NCBI GenBank assembly: GCA_002749535.1
Contig: MZZL01000407.1
Location: 237,936 to 301,935, forward strand
DNA length: 64,000 bases
From: Apophysomyces variabilis
Taxonomy: Eukaryota; Mucoromycota; Mucoromycetes; Mucorales; Mucoraceae
Reading direction: 5' to 3'
Position numbers and translations under genes: made by a program. This document shows positions 22,856-33,341 of the stretch, one piece after another. The notes under the pieces were generated by a model. The model saw only the letters and a list, made by a program, of their open reading frames with translations, was not told the DNA's origin and did not search any database. Position 1 is the first letter of the stretch; each line of letters opens with the position of its first letter.

Positions 22856-23289
22856 GCCAAAGTCCTGGCGCAACCTTGGCAACAAGCCAAGCCAAGCACA
22901 GCCGTTCAACGAGTCGGATGATCTTACTGATTCTGTAGCTACAGAGACAACCAATAGCAGCAGGTAAACGCCCATGCAGGAGTTTCAACTTGATGAACAA
23001 CAGGAAGGTTGTCAGGAACTATTTCTCTTTTGTTTAATATGACCTGTTAACTAGAAATTCTAGCTCTGTTCTGTTTGTCTAAGCTATGAATCTGTCAAAC
23101 CAGTGAATCTGACTCTGTAAATGGAGCGAAATGAGGATGAGGAGGCGCGCAGGTTACAAAGGCAACAAAAAGGAACGCATATAAAACACTCAGAAACTGA
23201 AGGTTAATGCCTTCCATTGTCGTCTTTTCTATACCAAACTAATAAAAACTACTAAAGAAGAACTAAGTTCTATATACAACGGGTTCAAT

Positions 23290-23645
23290 ATGGCTAATGC
23301 AATGTAAAATATGGGTGAAAGGTTACTTGAAGTTCCTACAGGTTACTGAAGGATGCAAATTTGAGCATTAAAGGTTCCTAAAGAACTGTCGATTGCGCTA
23401 AAGGTTCCGTCAGGTTACTAAATGTCAAAAAAATGGATGGAATGGGTCCCTGAAGGTATCTAAAAACATGAAAGTGGATGCCACAGGTTCCTTGATAACT
23501 CTAAAAAACTAGGTTCCGAAAGGATACCTGTGGTTCTTGTTGGTTACTTGGTTCCTGGAGTGCTAACTTTTTGTTACAGAAAGGTAGTACACCAGGAACC
23601 TGGAACTTCAGGAACCTAGAGGATCCTGCCGGAACCGCTTCCCAT
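23290..23645. repeat. Cluster of AGGTTCCT/AGGTTACT repeats
   Basis: About 350 bp contain many degenerate copies of AGGTTACT and AGGTTCCT (for example near 23318, 23339, 23370, 23405 and 23490), with reverse-complement copies (AGGAACCT) at the right end near 23597-23620. The composition differs from the flanks. It lies directly upstream of the CACTA Tnp pseudogene and could be a separate small inserted element; no target duplication was found. Confidence 0.5.
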
Positions 23646-23789
23646 AGTGAATGAAGAGTCCTGCTAACCTGGGAAGTGCATCATACTTCCCTGGCTCTGC
23701 ACATCTAGATGCAGAACGGTCAGTTAGTGCTTTTCTCCTGGGAGACAGCGTATGTAGACGGTTCGCAAATTTATTGTTGCTAGTTATAA

Positions 23790-25374
23790 TTTGCCTTTGA
23801 TAGGATCGTGGAATCAAAAAGCCAACAACTTTCGCATCATTAAAGTCTTTTCATAGGGTAGCCTTCTTTGGCCTAGATGAAATGCATCTGCTTGGACACA
23901 ATTGTGGCCGTCAGATCCATAAGCTAATAACATCAGCTTATGCAAACACATCAACTCCGTTTGCATTGTCAAAAAGCTAGCAGGAAAACATTGTGAAAGC
24001 CCTCACCGCTTCATACGTTACAACTCCACCGTGCTTTGATGGGAACTTCAAAGGTATATGACTACGCCCACTGCCGTACTAATATATAGAATTAGACGTG
24101 TTTGTTCATCCAGGAAGTGCGCCTGCCGTCGACTGGATTGAATTCCTCCTATATGTTCTTCCTACCTTGGTGTATGAGCAGTTAGAAGTAGATCGTGTTC
24201 AAATAGCACTTCTACAGGCAGTTCGGCACCTTGTAAATGCATGCAGCATTGCTTTGTCATGGGAGACTGATCTTGAAGATGTAGAGAAAGTAAGAATGTA
24301 TGTCCATTGCGCAGTTACAGACTGTTGAACATCCTTGAGATTATACTAATATTCTGGATAGATATTTCCATAAATGGCATATGTACTTCCGCACTTGCCT
24401 TCCAAGCAATCTCTACACGATTAATCAGCATTACCTACGCCACATATCAGCAGCAATGGAGAGGCTTGGTCCTCCTCCTACATATAGTGCACGCGCTCTT
24501 GAACGTGCGCTCGGTAAGCTTACCAGCTTGTAAATGTTGAAGTTGCAGCAATCATTACTGACATAATATTTGCGACAAAGGAGAACTCAAGCAGCGCGTT
24601 AAGTCAAGGTCTACCCCAGGGGAGAATTCGGGAAATATAATGGTTAATACTGCTATGAGTCGTTTCTATCGACGGACATATGGAGATACAATAGACATAG
24701 CGCCTCAAGCAACATATCCAACACAGATCGATGACAGTTGCTGCGCGTATCTTGTAGGGCTGCTGATGTATCATGCTAGCATTGTTGATTTCGAGGATTG
24801 GGAGCTGGAGCTTTGCTTGAGAGATTACTGGCGTCGCCATCTTGGAAGGAGACACGTCGAGCTGTCTAATAACACTATTGTGATCAGTACCAGCGCCGAA
24901 TCCAACGGTGAAATTTTTGATTGAAAAGCAATGCACGCGGCACAAAACCTACGACATTCGCAATGCTAGAGATCCCTGTGGATAGACGAGCTCGGGCAAG
25001 CTGGTTACCATCCAAGAATGAATGGAAGATGGTGTTTGGAGAAGTTCTCCTGCTCTTTTCTCATGAATTTGCTGGTAATAATCATATAATATAGATAAGC
25101 CTTACGGTCATAGTCTTATATGACGTCTATAGAAAGCAATCATAAGGAAGAGAAAGTCCTTTGCCTGGTCGAACTTTTCAGCAATGCTAGGGTCAATGGC
25201 TGCAACGCACCTTTTGCTACATCGAGCAGCAAGCGTCTGTATGTTACAGAAGCTGAGAATTTGAAAGCCCTTGCTGGAATGTTTCAGTCTTCTGTGCATG
25301 CAGACAGAGTGTACCTTTTTTACCCTGGTATGGTATTAGAGGAAGTGGACTTAGCAGATTTTAGTAAGGTATGA
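23790..25374 (+). pseudogene. CACTA transposase-type protein (Tnp2/DUF4218-like C-terminal part), decayed
   Basis: Exons read in order: GLDEMHLLGHNCGRQIH (about 23860) to CFDGNF; AVDWIEFLLYVLPTLVYEQL (24090-24289); LYTINQHYLRHISAAMERLG then TYSARALERALG (24362-24513); LKQRVKSRSTPGENSGNIM then AMSRFYRRTYGD (24581-24924); WKMVFGEVLLLFSHEFAG (to about 25073); and a last piece to 25374. This succession is the hallmark C-terminal half of fungal CACTA Tnp proteins. An in-frame TAG near 23965, a phase mismatch at the 24290 intron and a missing N-terminal DDE region show it is not functional as read. Confidence 0.8.
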
Positions 25375-25767
25375 ATAACTAGGCTGTTATGAGAAAGACT
25401 GAGAAAAGTTAAGTGCTATAAGTTGAAGAATTGTCGACAAAAAGTAATGAAGATATGAAATGAGATAATTATTTTTTATGATATTGGTGGAATTGCTCAA
25501 CTATCAACACTTTTTCTTGTACGATGGGATTTTTTTTAGCAACGTACGCCGATATGTGTCAGAACGTGATGAGGCGGTGTGTCTGCAATGAAAGGTGTCA
25601 AAATGTGCCACAATGTGATGAGATGAACTTTTTTGTGACGATTTTCCCATCACATTTCAGCACAACAGGCAAAATTGTACCGAAGTGCAATGAATTGCAG
25701 TGAAAGGTTCCGATATACAATGAAATGCAACGAATAGTGCCAATGTGTGTCGATTTTTTCCCTAGTG

Positions 25768-26035
25768 ATATGACTCTTGCATTGCCTTCGGGAAACTGAG
25801 GTAAATTTGCATACCTTGATGAATTATTTTGCTACTTTAATGTTGAGAAGTATCTGCGTAAAATTGCTTGATAGAAGCGTGTTTAAACTCTTAACTTCGA
25901 AAATAGGAACCGTTCATAGTATTTATATCTAATTTTTCAAAGATCGTAAGTAGTAATCAATATGCACTTTGTGAAAACAGTTATTATATTTCAATTGATG
26001 ACATTTACTTAAACCTGTCATAACTACGATTGATA
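25768..26035 (-). pseudogene. 5' remainder of the second MULE copy
   Basis: From 25770 the sequence is about 85-90% identical by eye to the reverse complement of the leader and first codons of the MULE gene (region 11391-11655), including the upstream TAGTATTTATATCTAA block and TCATTTACTTAAACCTGTCA. It ends near 26035, before the inverted repeat. Together with 14892-16336 it makes one MULE copy split by the CACTA element. Confidence 0.88.
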
Positions 26036-26259
26036 TTGTATTTGTCCGTGAAACTGGAAATTAGGCTGCGGTTAGTTTAGGCGGCATAACAGAATATTTT
26101 ACCCAGAACTTAGCAGTAGTTTTATGGTTGACCTTAGATGCGGAGCAACATTGAGTTGTTACTGTAGCCCGCTTCGTTCTCCTGCAAGCGACGTTCTGTG
26201 TCCGGTTCTAAAGTAGTTTGTGGGTTCTTGGTGAATGAGACGAGTGAAGGATATACAGG

Positions 26260-26575
26260 TCAACTGATGAAGTAATTGCTGGGACAGCACTACAATGCGG
26301 CGCGTCGCCATTCTGAAAATGATTATCAATTTAAGGTTCTAGATCGGTTGGTGGGTTTGCCAATAAGGGAAGCAGTTGACAGACAAACTAATGAGTTGGT
26401 CAGTGTGGCAATACGGCGTGTCGCCATACCGGAGGTGATGATCAGGGTAAGATTCTGGATCAGTTGATGGATTTGTCAGTAAACGAGACGGCGGAAAGTT
26501 ATCCAGCTCGACGGAAGAACTAGTAAATGGAACAGCACTCATTTGTGGCGCTTCCATATGCTCAGAGTAAAGGTA
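26260..26575. repeat. Imperfect tandem repeat, about 120-bp unit, three copies
   Basis: Three successive blocks share AAGRTTCTRGATCRGTTGRTGG, then a variable part, then GGGACAGCACT or CAGTGTGGCAATACGG, and CGCGTCGCCAT..C..GAA..TGAT. The right two blocks lie inside the second exon of the family A gene on the minus strand (TNPSTDPESYPDHH; LANPPTDLEP), so it is a coding minisatellite that runs past the stop. Confidence 0.6.
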
Positions 26576-27082
26576 TCGAGAAATGCAAAAAGTCATCATC
26601 GGCATTGATACAGAGGGGATATCGGGACGTGAATGAACGTGGAATAGAGCACCACTTGATTGGTCAAGCAAAGTATTAACGTTTGAAGCATGAGCGGATA
26701 TGTCAGTGAAGGCAGCTTGGTCATGGCGAAAGTCGACTACAACGTTTATATGCTCGAGTATCTTTTATACAAGTGACAAATGATATATCTTTTAAAGACA
26801 AAAACATACCTATTTTATATGGAGCTCAACCGCTTTACGGAATTTTGTGTAAGCCTCATCCAATAACTTCCGTATCGACGGGACCTCGCCTGCAGAGTGC
26901 CTATCGTTTGTTTTGCTAGCTAGGAATAATTCGATATGTGGGATCTTTATATAAGCGATGGCCATTTCAGTGTGTGATGTCGACGACTCGCTCAACAGCG
27001 ATGCTATGGATTGTTGGCTTGCGGTCAGATCGGAAACTGAAGGAATATCGGACTGCCAATCTGTTTCCACAAAGGCACTCAT
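26339..27082 (-). pseudogene. Family A-like gene, two exons, stop codon at the splice junction
   Basis: Exon 1 (27082-26810) starts MSAFVETDWQSDIPS and ends with the helical block IRKLLDEAYTKFRKAVELHI. Exon 2 (26761-26339) begins ILEHINVVVDFRHDQ and continues into a Ser/Pro-rich region built on tandem repeats. The intron has GTATGT...AAAAG ends and is in phase, but the last codon before the donor is TAG (26810-26812). Either the gene is dead, or the product is a short 90-residue protein. Resemblance to the other family A proteins is limited to the helix and the M....W-Q start. No zinc finger was found downstream. Confidence 0.45.
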
Positions 27083-27461
27083 TAGTAAAAATAAGTTCAA
27101 GTACTTCAGGCTCCTAGGCTTGCAGCATATTTATATCACGTTTAGCTAACCTATTTCCCATCTACCAAGGATCTATACAAAGTAGGATATATAACGTATT
27201 CAAATGGAAGGATTGCTTCCTTAAAACGGCTTTTTGTGTTACACTAGCTGTCTCCTCATTTCCATAATTCGGAAAGCAAAGCTGCCTTGTTTGGTGTGTG
27301 GATTCCTAGGAGATAAGAATTGTTTTGAGAATTAGCGCTTTCCTTTTAGGATCTGATGCTATATTCATAAGCAAGGTATGGCTTTTCATTAGATGCAGCT
27401 GTGGATGTTATGGCTTAGACAACGCAGAAGATTCGAGAGTCTCTAATGATGCAGAACCCGT

Positions 27462-29100
27462 CACTATGGGAAATTTTTCGTCGGGTTCGTCGTTAGCTAA
27501 AGGAGACCCGACGAACCCGACGAAGCTGCCACCTTCGCAGTTACCCCCTTTCCTCTACCTATTCCTAGCTTCTAGTATCCGTTTCTAATGATTATGAATT
27601 GTAACGAATACAGTATAAATTAAAATAGGGCAACAAATAGTTTTATTTCGTTTTCGCTTAAGCATTTGTCCTCTTTTCTTCTGTTTCGTCTCGCAGTTTC
27701 TTCGAGCTATAAACATAGAAGAACAGAGAAAGCTTAAGTCATTTAAATTGTTGTTTGAGACTTAGCAACGAGCGACACTGGGAAACACTGTTTCCCCTCT
27801 TACCTCTATACCTGGCGAATGTTGCTGCAAACTATTTCCAGGTGATGTAAGTAAGAAATTTTAACCATTACTTACCGCTACATAACATATCTTGCAAGAA
27901 CTTTGTATGCTTTACTAGAAGTACTGCTCTCACGGTGCTAGCTGTACAGATGCTTGTATTTCGGCATTTTACGCTAGTACGATTGTTCCAATGCTTTCAC
28001 AACAGGTACTGCGAGGCCAACTAATCTTCGCACTGGTTCAGTAGCACCTTGTATTTGACAAAGGCCATCCTGTCCAGGCTGTCAATGGCCTCTTCTTTCT
28101 ACCAGGAATGCACCACCTTTCAGTACATATCGGACCGGCCTTTGGCTTGCATTTATGTCCATCACCAGCTTTTTGATCATCAGGTTGGAGATGTTACTGA
28201 TAGAGATATAACTGTCAGTTATAACGCCATCGGGTATCTCCTCTTTCGGGTTGACGACAAACTGTTTTACCAGGCCTATATTCATATCCAAGGCTTGCTT
28301 CTTTTCCAGGGCATCCGTTTCGTAAGGTGCCTTGATGGTTCCTGCGGACGAAATTGGTAGAGCCACGTTACCAATATCATTGTTCTCAGAGAGCAACAGA
28401 GGTAGACCTTTTCAATCTATTTTAATCTCTGTTTCGTCAGCCTTCAACTCCTCGTGCGATTTTTCTTATTCTCCAGGCGGATGTTAATGCCATTGGTATC
28501 AGATGGGTTAGTCATGATGGAAAAACATGAAGAAAAAAAACTTTTGTGAGAAGTAACCGCAGCAAATTGTATGTCAGTTTCTGTATAACATCTCAGCAAT
28601 CTAGTCAACGAAACACATAGCCCTTGGAGATAAATAAACGTACGCTCGCTAGAATCATAGTTTTAACTTACTAATTCTATGTTCATACCAAAAGATTCAT
28701 AAAGTTTATTTTTCCTCAAACATGACAATAATATCCTATCACAGCAACTTTTTATACACATTGATGTACAAGCTATACGGGATCTTACGTGAAGCGACAG
28801 TATTTGCCAATGTATCTCGCGTATATACTGGGCACTACTAATATGTACCATGGCTTTGTTGAAGGTGGGCTCGACCTGATAATCTTGAGCAAATCTAATA
28901 GCCGATATAAAGGAAAAAGGAGGAATTGACTTGGTGAAAATATCTTCAATTTTTTAGACGAACCCGACGATCTCACGTCGGATTCGTCCCGTGTGCCTGT
29001 TAAATTACAACGAAATTCCTGACGAAACACCACGAACCCGACGAACCCAACGCCACGACGTCGATTTCCCGACGAATCCGACGAAAAATTTCCCATAGAG
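27462..29100. mobile_element. Small CACTA-type element, 1.64 kb, CGT target duplication
   Basis: The left end reads CACTATGGGAAATTTTTCG and the right end, read inward, CTCTATGGGAAATTTTTCG. Beyond them both arms carry CGTCGGGTTCG/ACGAACCCGACGAA repeats. CGT flanks at 27459-27461 and 29101-29103, the 3-bp duplication of CACTA elements. Only one uncharacterised ORF lies inside, with no Tnp gene, so it is non-autonomous or internally deleted. It is not the same family as the 9.4-kb element: the subterminal repeats differ. Confidence 0.85.
28082..28516 (-). CDS. Uncharacterised ORF inside the small CACTA element
   Basis: From a possible ATG at 28516 (MTNPSDTNGINIRLENKKN) a shift or intron leads to ELKADETEIKID, an in-frame stop, then a 104-codon frame to 28082 (NVALPISSAGTIKAPYET, EEIPDGVITDSYISISNISN). 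No known motif. The length and internal stop suggest a decayed accessory gene of the element; low confidence that it is expressed. Confidence 0.3.
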
Positions 29101-31050
29101 CGTGCAGACTTGACCCTCTGCCCTCTTTCCCATTTTGTATCGTCACGACTTTGCTACTACGCTGTCCTGTCCTTTTAACAATTTGTTTATTTCTACTTCT
29201 ATATCTTCTTTATGAATTTGTTCTTTCTTTCCGCAAACTTTCTGATTTCGTGCTTGTATTTCCCCTTTTTCGTTTCCCAGCAGCGTTTGCTACTTTACAT
29301 CAATAAGCCAGCATTATAATAACTCGATGTTCGAACAGAAACTTTAGGAACCGCATAAAGAGTCGACGCTGTAGAAGCAAAAAATCCACATTCTATTGCA
29401 TCAACTTTAATTGACTCGCTAGTAGCTTTAAAATACTGCTTTCTTTTCCTTATATCGTCCATTTCTTTACAATATAGTTTCCAGTGACAGTTTCTCTTCT
29501 CTGGTGCAAATTACCTAAACTCTACAGCTACCTCATAAATAAATATTAAAATTTTCTAAGTATTCATCTATCAGCATGGAAAAAAAGTGATCTGCTAAAA
29601 ATTATAATTATTGATATTTCTCTGCGGAGTCTACCAGTGGTCATTGAATGCCTATGCTATGCAACCTGTATGTTTTAGCCAGATCGCAGAATGAGTAAAA
29701 AGGGTTAGAAGGTTAAAGTATCTTTGGGCATTACAGGGCCAAAAAAAAAGAAAGAAACAGCAAGAGAGGTCACAGACAGGGCGGTAAAGTACACAAAGGA
29801 TAAGAAAAAGATAATACATGGGAAGACATACGGAATCGCTGGGAGTGCAGTTCTTACGGGTTTAGTGTGTTATTTCTGCTAAGCGCAAATATAACAGATG
29901 GCGAGTCATAGGATATTCACGAAAAGAAAGTGACTAAAAGAGCAAAACTATGGGACACTATGTGCGATGAATGGCAGAATGGCAAAGGCGAGATAACAAG
30001 GAGGGCAATGGGCCGTATACTCTGGCAGTGAAGCCTCATTCGTTCTCCATGGTTGGGCAAGTGGATAGTGCATAAAGCGTATTAAAAATCAGATCCTCAA
30101 GATAATGAGGGAGTTAGTCAGCTGCTGGTGGATCTGCAGGCAATAGATTGCATGGGTGCTGCTGGACTGAGATCACTTATTACAGTTCTGGCAGGGTCAT
30201 GGCTTGCCGCTAGACATCCATTCAAGTGCATCAAGTGCTACCGGGATCCACGAACTCGGATCCATCCTCGACACAGATGCAACGGGTTTTAGGAAACGCG
30301 CCATTTTCGGCTCAATATATGCAACCAAGAACCGGTCATGTCCGAACGAACCTATCTGTTGGCTGAGAAGCTCATCATTAACCACCGATAGGAAAACGGA
30401 ATGGAGCCAAATGAAGTCTCGTATGAGGCAACTCCAGCGGCTGAGACGCGAGGATTATTGTGACTAGTACGTTGAGTAAGAGAATAAGATATCGAACAAA
30501 GGGTCTAACATGTGGAATTAGAACCCCGAGTGAACATTGAGAGATCAGTGGCTACATGGTACATAGCAGCTATTAATGAAAAATTATGTACACCATACAG
30601 TTGCCGTAAACAATTTGATTGCGTCAAAGACTTTGGGCCGTCTAGATATAAATAGTTCAAGTGGTGTACCATTTTCACAAATGGAACGTATTAATTGCAG
30701 ATACAGACTAATTGAAAGAAAGCGAGTGAACTACACGGATTCAAGCCAATAGTACAGTGTGCCAATTTGTCACTAGGACATCATAATTCGCATAAAGAAG
30801 ACTGTTGATGCACTGAACAGCAACGGGAAGATTGAGGGGAAAGTCAAAAACCAGAATCACAAGCCTAACAATAACAGTTTTGGCGAGACAAAGCTATTGG
30901 TGTATAACTAGTGAAGGAAAGTAAGAAGGAAAAGACTTTGCAAGCCGAAAGATGGGGTGAATGCGGCTAGAAACAACTTTACCATTCAGTTCTCCGGGAT
31001 GAGACACCATGAAGCGAACTCCGAACCAAAGAGAGTGAAGGGGCAGGGCA
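29101..31050. other. No intact gene; degraded coding-like DNA at about 29.7-31.0 kb
   Basis: 29101-29690 is A+T-rich with nothing recognisable. From 29690 the plus strand turns Lys/Arg-codon rich with long near-open stretches broken by scattered stops, for example VTDRAVKYTKDKKKIIHGK at about 29775, an 87-codon frame at 30204-30467, and VDALNSNGKIEGKVKNQN at about 30805. This looks like an old pseudogene or transposon body, but I could not name it. Confidence 0.35.
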
Positions 31051-31054
31051 GTTG

Positions 31055-31440
31055 TTAGTTATCAATGAACTTCAAATAAATCGTACTGGCAATCGCGTCG
31101 TAAGTTGACTTCATGTACACGAATGCAGAAGCAAGCGTTTGTGCGACGATTAGGTTGAGGATGGAGACTTGATGTAGATATGGAGCTTTCTCGAGTGTAC
31201 TACACACTTTTTGGAAACTTTCTCGAACCATATCCAAAGGCTACAAATTCTTGAACACTCGGTTGGAGACAAATTCCCATCTAGACGAGAAGACGAAGCG
31301 TTCAATGAATGATGCCAGCTTTCCAGCAGCAAAACAGTCACTCCCTGGGGCTTGCGGTTAGGCAGTCTGTGGAGCAGTGTATAGGGGGTAAGGGTTAATG
31401 ATGGTATCATCTTCTGAAGAGAACTGGGGTGAGAAAACAA
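31055..31440 (-). pseudogene. Helical ORF fragment, possible family A relative
   Basis: One minus frame reads SFIERFVFSSRWEFVSNRVF, a TAG, then MVRESFQKVCSTLEKAPYL and IVAQTLASAFVYMKSTYDAI to a stop at 31055. It is helix-rich and loosely recalls the family A unit, but lacks W-x-K-I and VVPDV. The assignment is weak. It is the minus-strand neighbour of the family B pseudogene at 32840, like the other A/B pairs. Confidence 0.3.
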
Positions 31441-31532
31441 GGAAGGGAGGATAAGTGCTATGATTTCTTAGCAGGTAATCATCATATACCTTTTAGAACC
31501 GAACTGTCATAGCGTATGTAGCTGTTGGAGGG

Positions 31533-31919
31533 TCATTCGAGTGGCGGGATACAGACTGATTTCGTGCGATCACTACTGACTAAGCTGAGTTTAAGATCCG
31601 GAGCGTAGATACGACGTACGGGCAGTTCTTGCTGGTTTCCAATGTGTTTCATCGCGCACGCATTCTCCAGTTGTGCTTCGTGCCACAATCTGGGTCTACT
31701 TGTGTCGCCTATGCTACAGGTGTAGAGGTTTTCCGACCCGCTCTGGAACAGAATTACCAAGTCAATTTGCTTACTTTCATGGACGACATCCAGCGAATAG
31801 TTTGGACAATTCTTGATTTTGGTACGGAATTCTCGGGGATTATTAACATAGCGGATACCAGTTACCGGTACGGCCGGCACCCTGTCAAAAGATACAGATT
31901 TCCCTAAATACAAGTACAT
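31533..31919 (-). CDS. Uncharacterised ORF, 128 aa
   Basis: Single open frame from ATG 31919, MYLYLGKSVSFDRVPAVPV, with a mixed, protein-like composition (two Trp/His-containing segments, DTSRPRLWHEAQLENACAM). No domain, signal peptide or zinc motif is recognised. It could be an exon of the same gene as 31055-31440. Kept only because it is the longest open frame of this interval. Confidence 0.3.
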   Translation of the reverse strand: MYLYLGKSVSFDRVPAVPVTGIRYVNNPREFRTKIKNCPNYSLDVVHESKQIDLVILFQSGSENLYTCSIGDTSRPRLWHEAQLENACAMKHIGNQQELPVRRIYAPDLKLSLVSSDRTKSVCIPPLE

Positions 31920-32839
31920 GAAATACAGCTGGAATATTTAGCCCGTAGCTATATGGACTGCCACAGCGACTACCAAACTGACTGAATCAGTTCAACAACG
32001 AGGATGAGCAAAATTACAATAAACTCGATCGTGACAGCGACCACGGTGCTAATAAACTGAAGGACAAAGAAAAAGATTGAAATAATGAACATTTCTTGTT
32101 ATTAGACCCAATTTGAGATATACTATATGACTACATCTGAGACAAATATAAGTTAATGGAAGGCATAAATCGTATAACACTTTGCAACGCTGAGAAGTCA
32201 TGGGATCTAGAAAAAGTTGAGGTATATCGCTGTAAGCCTCTCATAACTCCTGACAGGCTTATACAAACCCTAGTCAGTAGGGTTATAGCTTAGCTGAGAG
32301 ACATAACGAGGATTTTAACTGGCTAACCATAAGTTAAACCTCGCCTCAATTACCAAGCTGGTCAAAGGCTGGTCCGCAATGTTTGCAGAGCTTGGGAACT
32401 TTCCCGCGTGGTCAAACTCGGCTCTCCCTTGCGCGTGCCGACCCCGCTTTCCCACAAGAGGGTATTTTGTGACAACGCCTATGTAAGTATATACATACAA
32501 GATTTGCATCGCCACATCATTTATCCTTCAAGACCTAAAAGTTTGCACAGCCAAGATAGGAAATCTGCAACTCATGCAGTGATATCTGTATACAAGATTT
32601 AAATCAACGCATCTCTTCTTGAGGCGCCTCGAACCGTGTTGCCCACGACAATACATGAAATCTATAAGTTGCCGCAACTCAGTCACGACAACATATATAT
32701 TTGACACGCAATACGTGGAAGATATAGTAATTTCACGAGTAAAACTACAATGGGCGTGAAATCGAAACTGTAAAATGATAAATCCTGCTTAATAGCACTA
32801 TCAAATGTAAGATCCATGCCATCGCAACATTATTTCATT

Positions 32840-33162
32840 GCATAGAACTCCCAACGCCGTCTCTGTCAAGACTTGAAACAATTAAACAACGATCTGGACG
32901 AAATGATCAAACCGCCTAAAGGCGTTAAACGCCATATCCCGGTGTGTACTCTTACGTTTACTCACACTGCAGTCAAGGTTTGGATATTTGTACTGATGAC
33001 AATCACAGCTTTGTTCCTGAGCATAGTAACTATTCTGCAAAGCAATTAGACGCAGAAAAGACTCTAAAACCTTTAAAGTTGATAACATTTTCGAGCCTGG
33101 ACGTATACCGATTTTGCTCAATCAAGTCGCTAGAGAAATGTGAGAGCAATCAAACTCGTTGA
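32840..33162 (+). pseudogene. Family B gene, frameshifted copy
   Basis: The plus strand reads RRLCQDLKQLNNDLDEMIKP at about 32860, matching the DLDEML core of the 5312 gene. One frame over it continues GVYSYVYSHCSQGLDICTDD and SFVPEHSNYSAKQ, parallel to NLYSHACAHCEQIL...DFHNKAA. The shift lies near 32930. No in-frame start remains. This is clear homology to the two intact copies and clear loss of function. Confidence 0.6.
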
Positions 33163-33341
33163 AGAGATCTTTGTCTGAATAAAAATTGATGAAATTATTA
33201 AAGTACAAAGTTTGGGAATTTATAAAGATAAGAAGATATGTCTCCACTTTCAGAGTCCATATTAACAAACCAACGACTAATGAAACTTCTTCATTTTACT
33301 CAGCGCTTTTTGAAAATCGATCGCTGTTGTTTTTGTTAAGC

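Larger units (their letters stand above)
16337..25767 (+). mobile_element. CACTA (En/Spm-type) element, 9.4 kb, inserted in the second MULE copy
   Basis: The left end starts CACTACGGGAAAAAGTC (16337) and the right end, read inward, CACTAGGGAAAAAATCGAC (25767). Both arms carry many copies of AATTGTGCC/AAAATGTGATGG-type subterminal repeats (16450-16650; 25560-25750). The MULE sequence broken at 16330 resumes exactly at 25770, proving insertion. The trinucleotide ATG is duplicated (16330-16332 and 25770-25772), but four bases (CGCG) and two bases (AT) separate it from the CACTA ends. The 3' part encodes a CACTA-type Tnp protein. Inside are two related small genes, an unidentified three-exon gene and a pogo insertion. 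Confidence 0.88.

Noticed and set aside
23290..23645. CRISPR-like array
   Set aside because: Units are short, degenerate and unspaced, and this is a eukaryotic sequence.
16337..25767. One large captured host-gene transposon (Helitron or Starship)
   Set aside because: Ends, subterminal repeats and the Tnp protein fit CACTA. No Rep/helicase or tyrosine recombinase was seen.
27325..29096. Open frames at both ends of the small CACTA element
   Set aside because: Translations of the inverted repeats and their ACGAACCCGACG repeats.
31533..31919. Family A member
   Set aside because: The frame is open, but none of the W-x-K-I, Y-x-E-F or VVPDV marks are present.
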